Shown here piece after piece: positions 24,380 through 32,344 of a stretch of 35,690 nucleotides of DNA (its first letter is position 1; every line of letters starts with the position of its first letter). The notes beneath the pieces were generated by a model. That model was given only the letters and a program-made list of their open reading frames with translations. It was not told the DNA's origin and made no database searches. The DNA is from Euzebyaceae bacterium (GTDB taxonomy: Bacteria; Actinomycetota; Nitriliruptoria; Euzebyales; Egibacteraceae), in the NCBI GenBank assembly GCA_013812395.1, contig JACCTL010000002.1:1-35690 (forward strand), read 5' to 3'. Made by a program: the position numbers and the translations under genes.

Positions 24380-24871
24380 TCAGCCGGCGGACAGGGCGTC
24401 GCCGAGGTAGTCCGCCCAGTCATCGCGGACGCCGCCAACCGCGACGACCAACCAGAACGCTGCGCGGGGGGCATAGGGCGCCCGTGCCAGCGACATGGCA
24501 GCCTCGGCCGGGGTGTAGTCCTTCTTGCGGCTGTTGCAGCGACGGCAGGCCGCCACCACGTTCTCCCACTCGTGCGGTCCACCGCGGCTGCGCGGCACCA
24601 CGTGGTCGACGTTCTCCGCCGTCCGCCCGCAGTACTGGCAAGTGTGGTCGTCACGGATGAACACGCCCCGCCGGCTCAGCGTCGCACGTCGGCGGTAGGG
24701 AACCCGCACGAAGTGGCGCAGACGCACCACCGACGGCGCGGCGATGTCGATCGTGACGGAGCGGAAGCGGTGGCCGTTGGTATGCACGACATCGGCCTTG
24801 GCCGACAGCACCAGCACCACCGCTCGGCGCGCCGGCACCACGCACAGCGGCTCCATTGTGGCGTTGAGCAC
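24380..24871 (-). CDS. HNH endonuclease family protein
   Basis: 163 aa from GTG 24871, which has AAGG five bases upstream and places the family opening (VLNATMEPLCVVPARRAVVLVL) at the N-terminus. The frame stays open to a TTG at 25024, but that extra part is Gly/Pro-rich and unlike the family. The C-terminal zinc/HNH module reads CQYCGRTAENVDHVVPRSRGG, then HEWENVVAACRRCNSRKKD: two CxxC pairs, DH and the later N. VVRLRHFVRVPYRRR is also conserved. Such small HNH proteins are widespread in Actinobacteria, and their substrate is not known. No toxin or restriction partner is seen beside it. Confidence 0.9.
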   Translation of the reverse strand: MLNATMEPLCVVPARRAVVLVLSAKADVVHTNGHRFRSVTIDIAAPSVVRLRHFVRVPYRRRATLSRRGVFIRDDHTCQYCGRTAENVDHVVPRSRGGPHEWENVVAACRRCNSRKKDYTPAEAAMSLARAPYAPRAAFWLVVAVGGVRDDWADYLGDALSAG

Positions 24872-24880
24872 CAGGGCCTT
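24869..24880 (-). promoter_or_regulatory. ribosome-binding site and GTG start of the HNH gene
   Basis: Minus strand AAGG (24880-24877), five bases, then GTG (24871-24869). It supports the short, family-like start over TTG 25024. Confidence 0.45.
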
Positions 24881-25106
24881 GCCGGGGCCGCCGCGGTTGC
24901 CGGGCCTTGCGGTGCCGCCGGAGAACTCCACGGCGACGGGCACAGCGCTGACGACCGCGGTGCCCGCAGTCAGCTGGGGCCCTACAAGCCCCAAGGGTGG
25001 TGGGCCGTCCACGCCGTCCTCCAACCGGCTGTAGCCAACGTTGCCGCCGGCTTGGCCGCGCCACTGTAGCCGACCGCCCGCGGCCGGATCCCGCGCGGCG
25101 CCGTCC

Positions 25107-25829
25107 TCAGCGATCAGGGCTCACCAGGCCGGAGGGACCACCCAGCCGGCCGTCATGCAGGCTCAGCACGCGGTCGGCGAAATCCAGCAGCTCGGCGTTG
25201 TGGGTCGCCAACAGGCAAGCGCTGCCCTCGGCGCAGGCGCTGCGCAGCGCCACCGCCACCCCTTTGGACCAGTCCTCGTCCTGATGACCGGTCGGCTCGT
25301 CAGCCAGCAGCAGCCGTGGCCGGCGCACCAACGCCCGGGCCAACGCGGCGCGCTGCTGCTCCCCCAGCGAGCCCTCCGCCGGCAACCGCTCTGCCAGCGC
25401 CGACAGGCCGAAGCGTTCGAGCAGCTCCGCCACCCGCTGATCGTCGCGGGACCCGGCCAGCCGCAGCGGCCACGCCACGTTCTCCGCGACGGACAGATCG
25501 GCGGCCAGGCCAAGGCGCTGCGGCACGATCGCCAGCTCCTCCCAGCCCAGCTCTGCCTGGCGCACGGGCTCGCCACCACGCCAACGGACCGTCCCCGCAT
25601 CCGGCTCCTCCCAGCCCGCCAGCAGGTTGAGCAGCGTGGTCTTACCCGAGCCGGACGGGCCGACCAGCGCCACCAGCTCACCCTCGCCGACCTGCAGCGC
25701 CACGCCTCGTACGGCCAGCACCTCCTCCGAGCCGCGCCGGTAGGTCTTGCGCAGTCCTTGGGCGCGCACCACGACGCCGTCGGTGTCCTCGGCGGGGTTG
25801 TACGCGTCGGAGTACCGCCGAGGGCTCAT
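25107..25829 (-). CDS. ABC transporter ATPase with a degenerate signature motif
   Basis: 240 aa from ATG 25829, overlapping the stop of the upstream ATPase gene as ATGA. Walker A is GPSGSGKTT (about 57-65), the Q-loop is IVPQRLG, Walker B is LLLADEPTGHQD and the H-loop is ATHN. The signature, normally LSGGQ, is EGSLGEQQR, so one composite ATP site may be weak. It resembles the LolD/MacB-like ATPases that serve FtsX-type permeases. It is the last gene of the three-gene cassette, and it probably pairs with the upstream ATPase as an asymmetric dimer under the 902-aa permease. Substrate unknown. Confidence 0.9.
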   Translation of the reverse strand: MSPRRYSDAYNPAEDTDGVVVRAQGLRKTYRRGSEEVLAVRGVALQVGEGELVALVGPSGSGKTTLLNLLAGWEEPDAGTVRWRGGEPVRQAELGWEELAIVPQRLGLAADLSVAENVAWPLRLAGSRDDQRVAELLERFGLSALAERLPAEGSLGEQQRAALARALVRRPRLLLADEPTGHQDEDWSKGVAVALRSACAEGSACLLATHNAELLDFADRVLSLHDGRLGGPSGLVSPDR

Positions 25830-26719
25830 GTCTCTGGCGCTGCTTGCGGCCACGTCTCGGGCCCTATCGCTGGTGCTGCTTGCGGGCTAGGCGGGCTGAT
25901 CACCACGGTGCCGTCGACCAGTTGCAGCACCGCGCGCCGATCGGTGAACAGTGCCAGGGCCTCCGGTGGCAAACAGATGCGCCCGGCGGCGTCGATCACC
26001 GACAGCCGTCGCGACTCGGCGGTCTCGGCTTGCACCGCGCCGTGACGCAGGAACAGGGTGCGTGCGGCCACCGCCACGGCCTGCGGGTCGTGGGTCCCCA
26101 GCACGACGCCGATGCCGCGCCCCGCCAACGCCACCAGCACTTCCAGCAGCGCGCCACCGTTGGCGCTGTCCAGCTCAGCCGTCGGCTCGTCGGCTACCAG
26201 CAGCACCGGCTCACCGATGGCGGCCTGGGCGAATGCCAGTCGCTGCTGCTCGCCGCCCGACAACGTCGTGGGCAACGCGTCCTTACGCGCGCTCAGCCCG
26301 AGGTCGTCCAACAGCTCGTCGCCGGTGTCGTCGACGTCTTTGAGACGCGCGGCCAGCTGCAGATGCTCGCGCACGGTCAGATGCGCCACCAGGTTGTCGG
26401 ATGGCCGCTGGTACACGTAGCCGACCAGCCGCCGGCGGATGCCGCGTAGCCGACCGGTTGACAACCCGCTGATGTCGACACCGCCGACGCTCACGCTGCC
26501 GGCCGTCGGGCGGTCCAGTCCCGCCAGGATCCGCATCAGCGACGACTTGCCGCTACCCGAAGGACCCACGATCGCCGACACGGTTCCGGCCGGGAATACC
26601 GCGTCGACGCCCTTGAGCGCGTGCACCTCGCCGGTGGCCGTCCAGTAGATCTTCACCAGCGCGGTGCAGGTGGCAGCCGCAGCGGCCCGGCTAACCCTCG
26701 GCGGCTTAGCCCGCAGCAA
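25826..26719 (-). CDS. ABC transporter ATPase with C-terminal AbrB-like tail
   Basis: About 297 aa from TTG 26719, which overlaps the permease end by 14 bases. GTG 26656 is an alternative start (276 aa) but cuts into the first strand (TCTALVKIYWTATGEVHALK). Walker A is GPSGSGKSS, the Q-loop YQRPSD, the signature a full TLSGGEQQR, Walker B LLVADEPTAELD and the H-loop GTHD. After the ATPase fold comes SVIDAAGRICLPPEAL, then RRAVLQLVDGTVVISPP, which looks like a swapped-hairpin AbrB/SpoVT half domain. The very end repeats PQAAP twice. Together with the other ATPase it would drive the FtsX-type permease. Substrate unknown. Confidence 0.9.
   Translation of the reverse strand: MLRAKPPRVSRAAAAATCTALVKIYWTATGEVHALKGVDAVFPAGTVSAIVGPSGSGKSSLMRILAGLDRPTAGSVSVGGVDISGLSTGRLRGIRRRLVGYVYQRPSDNLVAHLTVREHLQLAARLKDVDDTGDELLDDLGLSARKDALPTTLSGGEQQRLAFAQAAIGEPVLLVADEPTAELDSANGGALLEVLVALAGRGIGVVLGTHDPQAVAVAARTLFLRHGAVQAETAESRRLSVIDAAGRICLPPEALALFTDRRAVLQLVDGTVVISPPSPQAAPAIGPETWPQAAPET
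25835..25885 (-). repeat. imperfect 36-bp repeat at the ATPase 3' end
   Basis: GCCGCAAGCAGC recurs 36 bp apart (minus strand) and encodes PQAAPAIGPETW then PQAAPET, just before the ATGA overlap with the next gene. Confidence 0.55.
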
Positions 26720-29414
26720 GGCGCAACACGTCCGCGACGTTGGTGCGATCGGCCGCACGCTGCACCAGCATCGCCCCGCACCACGCCAGCACCGGCAAGG
26801 CGGCAACCACCGCCAGCAGCAAGGAGGCGGGCACGGTGAACAGCGGAGCCGGCGGCACCTGCGGCAAGGGGTCAAGCCTGGTGTTGATCAGCCACGCCGC
26901 CGCCAGGGCCAGCAGGGTGCCCGATGTCAGCGCCGCGGCCAGCATCCCGGCCACCTCCACGGCCACGGCCGTCCGGTTAGCCCCGCGCGACAGGCCCATC
27001 CGCGAGCTGAGCGCATAGCTGACCTCGCGCTCGGCCTGTCGGGCTTGCAGGTACAGCAGCAGGCCGATGATCGCCAGCAGCGCCGCCGCCAGCCCCAGCG
27101 CCTGTAGGTAGCGGAACGTCCACCCCAGGCCAGCCAGCCCCGGTCCGCCGGCCACCTGTTGTGCGGTCAGGATCTGCGGCGGGTTGCTGAGCGTGAACCC
27201 CGACAGCGCCACGCTGTTCTCGTCGGTGACGCCGAACCCGTCGGCTTCCAGGGCCGCCACGATGTCGCCGGGGTCCCCCCGCAACCAGGTCTGCGGCTCG
27301 AACAGCAACGCCGCGCCGATGCTGGACTGCGAAGCGGCGTCCACCGCTTCGACGTAGCGCCGCGCGTCGACCACCAGCAGCGGGCGCCGCTCGGACGCGC
27401 CCGGGAAGGCCTGCGGGCGGGCGACCACCTGCAGGGGCACGCCGTAGTCGGCGTCACGCAGGGTCGGCTGGTCGGGGATGCCGCCACCGACGGCGAGCAC
27501 GGGCAGGCGGCCGCTGTCGGCCCGCAGGGTGGCCAGCAACTCGGGCAGCGGCCGGTCGGCGAAACGGTCGTCCCAGTTGACCGCCGCCGGCAAGGTGTCG
27601 GGATCCACCCCGAGGATGTTCACCTCGACGCGGCCGTCGAGGGTGGCCCGCTGGAACTGCGCGAGGGTGGTGGGGAACCGCCCGACGGCGGTGGGGATGG
27701 CGCCGGGGCGGACCTCGGCCGACACGTCGCTGCCCACCACGATCTGCGCCTTGGCCTGCACCGTGCGCTGGGAGGTGGCCACCAGCGTCGCCGCGTAGAC
27801 GCCGATGCCGACCGCCAGGCTGGAGGCCACCACCAGCAGCAGCGCCGCGCGCGAGGCCCCGGCCAGCTGCCGGGCGGCCAGATACAGCGAGGGTCGCCAG
27901 CCGTCGCCGGCGCGCCGCAGCCGCGGTAGCACTCGTCGCATGGCGCGACCGGCCAGGCCGGCGCAACCCGCGATGAACAGCAGCGGGAAGGCGAGCACCA
28001 GAGCGTCGATGCGCGGTGGCGCTCCCAGCTCGACGGCGACGTCCGAGCCCGCCACCACTTCGTAGTAGGACGCCGCTGCCAGCGCCAGCAGCACCGCCTC
28101 CCATGGCAGCCGCGCGGCCAGCCGCCTGCCCGGTGCGGCGGCAGCGCTGGCTTGCGCACGGCGCGCCGCGACGGGCGTCACCACGGCGAAGACCACGACG
28201 GCCAGCGCGGCGTTGCGGATCACCGCGCGGACCGCGCCGACCCGCACCGCGGCGTCCCCAGAGGCGCCCGGGCCGAGCAGATCGACCAGCCACACCGCCA
28301 TTGCCAACCCGGCGGCGGCACCGAGCAGCACCGGCAGCAGCGCCTCGACGCCGGCCCGCGCTCCCGTGGCCAAGGGTGTCTCACCGGCCGCCGTCAGCAC
28401 CTGGTGCTCGATGCGCCGGCGCTGGGCGGCGAAGGCCGCCGCGGCGGCCACGACCACGATGGCGACGGCACGGCCCGCCAGCGACAGCAGCGACACCGGC
28501 CCGCGCAGCACCGCGGCGGTCTCGTCGACCTCGCCGACGACAGCGGCGAGCACACTACGGGTCTCGGGTGGGCCGTAGGCGCTCAGATCGTCGAATGGCT
28601 GGCCCAGCTCGGTGCTGGGGTTGGCGATGTCGGTACCGATGCGGTCAAGCCGCGCCCGTGCCGCCCGCAGCTGCGGCAAGGTCAGGTCGGCGAACTCCAG
28701 CGGCGCCTGCCAGCGGAAGGACGCCGGCGGCAGCGTACGGCCGGCGGACAGGAACGCGTCCAGGTCGGCCAGCAGCATCGGCGGTGGCGGCGGCTCGAGT
28801 CCCTCGGTGTCGCGCGTGGTGAACAACGACCCCAACGGCTGCCAGTATTCGGTTAGCCGAGCCGAGCGCAGGTCGACGTAGATGCCGGCGACCGGAGCCT
28901 GGGCCTCTTCCTCACCAAAGCCCACCGTCACGGTGTCACCTGGCTCCAGGCGCAGCTGCTCGGCCACCGAGTCGGGCAGCCACACGCCCCGGGCGCCGGG
29001 CGCAGAGTCGATGACCTCGATGTGCTCGCCGAAACCGTCACGCGTCAGCATGCGCGCCCGCACCTGCTCACCGTTGGCCGAGGCGCCGAAGACCGACGCC
29101 AGACCGAACAGGGTGGGCTCAGCCAGGCGCCCCACCCCGGCGGTCGCTGCGCGCAGCGCCGCGTCCGCGGGCTGGAACGTCCGGCGGTCCGGGACTCCGG
29201 CGGTCTCCACGCTCAGCCCCCCCGCCTCCGGGGTCACCCCCTCCAGGGACAGCGTCACCGCCGCGTTGCCCGCCGAGGCCAAGAACAGCGGCGCCGACGC
29301 CGTGGCCAGCGCCAGCACCGCCGCGCCCGCCGCCACCGCCGCACCCAACGTCGGCAGCCGCAGCAGCCGCACGGGCGCCTTGGTCCACGCGGCGGTCGGC
29401 GGGCGCAGTCTCAT
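26706..29414 (-). CDS. large FtsX/MacB-type ABC transporter permease
   Basis: 902 aa. An N-terminal membrane segment (LGAAVAAGAAVLALATASAP) is followed by a long extracytoplasmic domain (about 50-310), then a group of apolar segments (about 320-500). A second extracytoplasmic region (about 560-760) and a final three-helix FtsX-like block (ALGLAAALLAIIGLLLYL, MLAAALTSGTLLALAAAWL, LLLAVVAALPVLAWCGAML) follow. This double architecture is that of permeases linked to lipid, peptide or antimicrobial handling rather than small-solute uptake. The ATG at 29414 has GGAGG eight bases upstream, supplied by the 39-bp tandem repeat. It follows tetR and precedes two ATPase genes. Substrate unknown. Confidence 0.88.
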   Translation of the reverse strand: MRLRPPTAAWTKAPVRLLRLPTLGAAVAAGAAVLALATASAPLFLASAGNAAVTLSLEGVTPEAGGLSVETAGVPDRRTFQPADAALRAATAGVGRLAEPTLFGLASVFGASANGEQVRARMLTRDGFGEHIEVIDSAPGARGVWLPDSVAEQLRLEPGDTVTVGFGEEEAQAPVAGIYVDLRSARLTEYWQPLGSLFTTRDTEGLEPPPPPMLLADLDAFLSAGRTLPPASFRWQAPLEFADLTLPQLRAARARLDRIGTDIANPSTELGQPFDDLSAYGPPETRSVLAAVVGEVDETAAVLRGPVSLLSLAGRAVAIVVVAAAAAFAAQRRRIEHQVLTAAGETPLATGARAGVEALLPVLLGAAAGLAMAVWLVDLLGPGASGDAAVRVGAVRAVIRNAALAVVVFAVVTPVAARRAQASAAAAPGRRLAARLPWEAVLLALAAASYYEVVAGSDVAVELGAPPRIDALVLAFPLLFIAGCAGLAGRAMRRVLPRLRRAGDGWRPSLYLAARQLAGASRAALLLVVASSLAVGIGVYAATLVATSQRTVQAKAQIVVGSDVSAEVRPGAIPTAVGRFPTTLAQFQRATLDGRVEVNILGVDPDTLPAAVNWDDRFADRPLPELLATLRADSGRLPVLAVGGGIPDQPTLRDADYGVPLQVVARPQAFPGASERRPLLVVDARRYVEAVDAASQSSIGAALLFEPQTWLRGDPGDIVAALEADGFGVTDENSVALSGFTLSNPPQILTAQQVAGGPGLAGLGWTFRYLQALGLAAALLAIIGLLLYLQARQAEREVSYALSSRMGLSRGANRTAVAVEVAGMLAAALTSGTLLALAAAWLINTRLDPLPQVPPAPLFTVPASLLLAVVAALPVLAWCGAMLVQRAADRTNVADVLRLAAG

Positions 29415-29415
29415 A

Positions 29416-29504
29416 CAGAATCCCTCCGGGATGGGGGCCGGCTTCCGCCGACTGCAGAATCCCTCCGGGATGGGGGCCGGCTTCCGCCGACTGCAGAATC
29501 CCTC
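29416..29504 (-). repeat. 39-bp perfect tandem repeat carrying the permease ribosome-binding site
   Basis: Two identical 39-bp copies (29416-29454 and 29455-29493) and 11 bases of a third fill the whole gap between the tetR stop and the permease ATG. On the minus strand each full copy ends CCCGGAGGGATTCTG, so the Shine-Dalgarno core GGAGG is duplicated. Only the copy next to the ATG is correctly spaced. Confidence 0.95.
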
Positions 29505-29507
29505 ACG

Positions 29508-30134
29508 TCACACCATCTCGACTCCGGCCAGCTCGTTGAGCGCGGAGCCCCAGATGAGCACGAGCGCGTCCACCGCATCGCTGCGCTCGTGTTCCTCTCC
29601 CAACACCGCCCAGCAGTAGGCGAAGTGTTCCACCATCGCCACCAGCGCGGAAGCCACGGTCAGGGCGGGCGGTCCACCCCGTCGCCCCGACGCCGCCACG
29701 GCCGCCGCCAGGTTGTCGGCGACGCGTCGCACGAACAGCGCGCGCGACTCCAGGTACAGGTCGGCGAAGCGGCGTTCCTCCCGCGAGGCTTGCAACCAAG
29801 TGCGCATCACGACACGGTCCTGGGCGTAGCGGTCGAGAAACCCGCCGATGATCCGCTCCAACGCCCCTCTGACGTCGTCGGCCTTCCACGGCGCAGAAGC
29901 TAGCGCCACGAAATCTCCCTGCGCGGTCCCCACGAGGTCGGCCAGCACCGCTGCCTTGTTCTCGTAGTAGGTGTAGAAGGTCCCGTGGCTCACCCCTGCC
30001 CGCATGACGATGTCCTCGACGCGCGTGGCCTGCCAACCGAGCTCGTCGAACGCCTCGCGGGCAGACTGGCGCAGGCGGGCGGCGGTGCGCGCCCCGCGCG
30101 ACAGGGCGGCCGGCCCTGTGTCGCCGTCGCTCAC
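29508..30134 (-). CDS. TetR-family transcriptional regulator
   Basis: 208 aa from GTG 30134, five bases after the stop of the upstream ATPase gene. The N-terminal helix-turn-helix is LRQSAREAFDELGWQATRV, then EDIVMRAGVSHGTFYTYYEN, as in TetR/AcrR proteins. The C-terminal ligand domain is unclassified but normal in length. The frame extends 39 codons upstream inside the ATPase gene as a shadow. Lying between the peptide transporter and the FtsX-type cassette, it could control either or both. The inducer is unknown and no operator is identified. Confidence 0.93.
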   Translation of the reverse strand: MSDGDTGPAALSRGARTAARLRQSAREAFDELGWQATRVEDIVMRAGVSHGTFYTYYENKAAVLADLVGTAQGDFVALASAPWKADDVRGALERIIGGFLDRYAQDRVVMRTWLQASREERRFADLYLESRALFVRRVADNLAAAVAASGRRGGPPALTVASALVAMVEHFAYCWAVLGEEHERSDAVDALVLIWGSALNELAGVEMV

Positions 30135-30139
30135 CGCGC

Positions 30140-31249
30140 CTATCCCACGGGGCGCGGGGCCGCGGCGTCCGGATGGCCCCCCGGCGGGCCGGCCACCGCG
30201 TCCTGCCGCGGCTGGATCTGTCCGCTCTCGATGTTCTCGGCCCAATGGCACGACGCGGTGTGACCCGAGGCGAGCTCTCGCAGCGCCGGCACCTCGTCGT
30301 CGCAGCGCGTGGGCTGGCGGTACGGGCAGCGGGTGTGGAAGCGGCAGCCCGAGGGTGGGTTCGCCGGTGACGGCAGATCGCCGGTGAGGATGATCCGCTC
30401 GCGGTTCACCTCGACGGCGGGGTCGGGAATCGGCACCGCCGACAGCAGCGCCCTGGTGTAAGGGTGCAGCGGTCGTGCGTACAGCTCGTCGGCGGGCGCG
30501 ACCTCCACGATCGTGCCGAGGTACATCACCGCGATGCGGTCGGAGATGTGGCGGACCACGGCCAGATCATGGGCGATGAACAGGTAGGTCAGGCCCAAGT
30601 CGTTCTGCAGATCCTCCAGCAGGTTGATGACCTGCGCCTGGATAGAGACGTCCAGGGCGGACACCGGCTCGTCGGCCACGATGAGATCAGGGTTGACGGC
30701 CAGGGAGCGGGCCAGCCCGATGCGCTGGCGCTGGCCTCCGGAGAACTCGTGGGGATAGCGGTTGGCGGCGGCCGCCGGCAGCCCGACGATGTCCAGCAGC
30801 TCGTGGACCCTGCGGTCAGCCTCGTCGCCCTTGGCCAGACCGTGGACCCGCAGGGGCTCGGAGACGATGTTGGCGACGTTCTGCCGGGGGTTGAGCGACG
30901 AGTACGGGTCCTGGAACACCATCTGCATGCGACGGCGCAGACGCCGCAGCTCCCGCCCTGACAGCGACGCGATGTCCTCACCGTCGAACAGGATCCGCCC
31001 GGCGGTGGGGTCGTACAGACGCAGCAGCGTCCGCCCCACGGTCGTCTTGCCGCAACCGGATTCGCCCACCAGGCCCAGCGTCTCACCCCGCCGGATGGTG
31101 AAGCTGACCCCGTCGACCGCCCGGATGTCGTTGCCTTTGCGCCCGAAGAACAACCCGTCGTTGCTGGGGAAGTGCACCTTGAGGTCATCGACACGGACCA
31201 GGTCGGTGTCCTGGCGGGCGGCGGCGTCCACCTGCTGCGTGTCCGTCAC
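30140..31249 (-). CDS. peptide-type ABC transporter ATPase (OppF/DppF)
   Basis: 369 aa, the second ATPase of the peptide-type importer. Walker A is GESGCGKTT, the Q-loop [12 protein letters not shown], the signature FSGGQRQR, Walker [13 protein letters not shown] and the H-loop IAHDL. The C-terminal oligopeptide/dipeptide module has [13 protein letters not shown], then [16 protein letters not shown] with its Cys set (an iron-sulfur or metal site in relatives). The GTG at 31249 overlaps the oppD-like stop as GTGA. The Pro/Gly/Ala-rich end is unremarkable. Confidence 0.95.
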   Translation of the reverse strand: MTDTQQVDAAARQDTDLVRVDDLKVHFPSNDGLFFGRKGNDIRAVDGVSFTIRRGETLGLVGESGCGKTTVGRTLLRLYDPTAGRILFDGEDIASLSGRELRRLRRRMQMVFQDPYSSLNPRQNVANIVSEPLRVHGLAKGDEADRRVHELLDIVGLPAAAANRYPHEFSGGQRQRIGLARSLAVNPDLIVADEPVSALDVSIQAQVINLLEDLQNDLGLTYLFIAHDLAVVRHISDRIAVMYLGTIVEVAPADELYARPLHPYTRALLSAVPIPDPAVEVNRERIILTGDLPSPANPPSGCRFHTRCPYRQPTRCDDEVPALRELASGHTASCHWAENIESGQIQPRQDAVAGPPGGHPDAAAPRPVG

Positions 31250-32310
31250 GCCGGCCGCTCCTCCCCCAGCCCAGCGCTGGACTGTCCCTCGGCTGGTGGC
31301 CGGCGGATGCCGGCGGCGACGAGGTCACGCTCCGGCACGGGGTTCCAGCACGCCACCCGATGAGCGGCGGCACCGGTCGCGCCGTCCAGCTCGCGCAGGA
31401 CGGGCAGCTGCTCCCACGACTCTGAGGTGGCATAGGCGCAGCGCGGCGCGAAGGCGCACGCCGTGGGTTCGCTGGTCTGGTCGCGTGGCGCCCCGCCGAT
31501 GGGGTCAAGCCGCTGCTTGCGCACCGCGTCAAGGCGTGGCACCGACTTGAGCAGTCCGACGGTGTAGGGGTGCTTGGGGTTGGCGAACAGCTCCGCGGTC
31601 GGGGCGGTCTCCACGAAGCGTCCGGCGTACATCACGTGCGTCCGCGCGCAGACGCCGGCCACCACGCCAAGGTCGTGAGTGACCAGGATCAGCGCCATGC
31701 CCTCTTCGCGGACCAGCGTGCGCAGCAATTCCAGGATCTGCGCCTGGATGGTCACGTCCAGCGCCGTGGTCGGCTCGTCGGCGATCAGCACCTTGGGCTG
31801 GCAGGAGATCGCCATCGCGATGCCAACACGCTGGCGCATGCCGCCGGAGAACTGGTGGGGATAGTCGCGCAACCGCTGGCGGGCATCGGGGATGCCCACG
31901 CGGTCCAGCAGCGATCCCGCCTCAGCCGCCGCCTCCTTTTTGTCCATGTCCAAGTGGGTCCGCAGCGCCTCCGTCAGCTGCCTGCCAACGGTCAGCACAG
32001 GGTTCAATGACGTCATCGGGTCCTGGAAGACCATCGCGATGTCGTTGCCGCGGATGTGGCGCAGGCGCTCGTCGGGCAGCGTCAGCAGGTCCTCGCCGTC
32101 GAAGGTCACCTGCCCGCCGCTGACGCGACCCGCCGGGGGCAGGATGCCGAGCATCGCCAGGGACGACACACTCTTGCCACAGCCGGACTCCCCCACGATC
32201 CCGAGGGTGTCGCCGGGGTCCAGGTCAAACGAGATTCCGTTCACGGCGTACACCGTCTTGCCGCGCGTCGAGAAACGCACCGCCAGGTCACGGACTTCCA
32301 GCAGCGGCAT
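31246..32310 (-). CDS. peptide-type ABC transporter ATPase (OppD/DppD)
   Basis: 354 aa from ATG 32310, with AGGA eight bases upstream. Walker A is GESGCGKSV, the Q-loop [11 protein letters not shown], the signature FSGGMRQR, Walker [12 protein letters not shown] and the H-loop VTHDLG. The C-terminal [15 protein letters not shown] and [10 protein letters not shown] mark the oligopeptide module. It pairs with the next ATPase. The frame extends 22 codons further, into the 34-base gap and the permease end, without family similarity. Confidence 0.95.
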   Translation of the reverse strand: MPLLEVRDLAVRFSTRGKTVYAVNGISFDLDPGDTLGIVGESGCGKSVSSLAMLGILPPAGRVSGGQVTFDGEDLLTLPDERLRHIRGNDIAMVFQDPMTSLNPVLTVGRQLTEALRTHLDMDKKEAAAEAGSLLDRVGIPDARQRLRDYPHQFSGGMRQRVGIAMAISCQPKVLIADEPTTALDVTIQAQILELLRTLVREEGMALILVTHDLGVVAGVCARTHVMYAGRFVETAPTAELFANPKHPYTVGLLKSVPRLDAVRKQRLDPIGGAPRDQTSEPTACAFAPRCAYATSESWEQLPVLRELDGATGAAAHRVACWNPVPERDLVAAGIRRPPAEGQSSAGLGEERPA

Positions 32311-32344
32311 GGTTACGGTCCTGCCTCGAGGCTGTGGGACCGCA

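Noticed and set aside
22651-24660. Long plus-strand open frame (669 codons) opposite ftsL, rsmH and mraZ
   Set aside because: It runs antisense to three recognised genes and has no recognisable motif.
25063-25068. TACAGT as a -10 for the HNH gene
   Set aside because: No -35 is seen at the right distance, and GGCTACAG recurs nearby. Too weak to list.
25070-25100. GC-rich inverted sequence (CCGCGGCCGGATCCCGCGCGG) as terminator after the ABC cassette
   Set aside because: Stem pairing is imperfect and no T-run follows on the minus strand. Not enough for a terminator call.
29416-29504. CRISPR-like array
   Set aside because: The copies abut with no spacers, and no cas gene is present. It is a plain tandem repeat.
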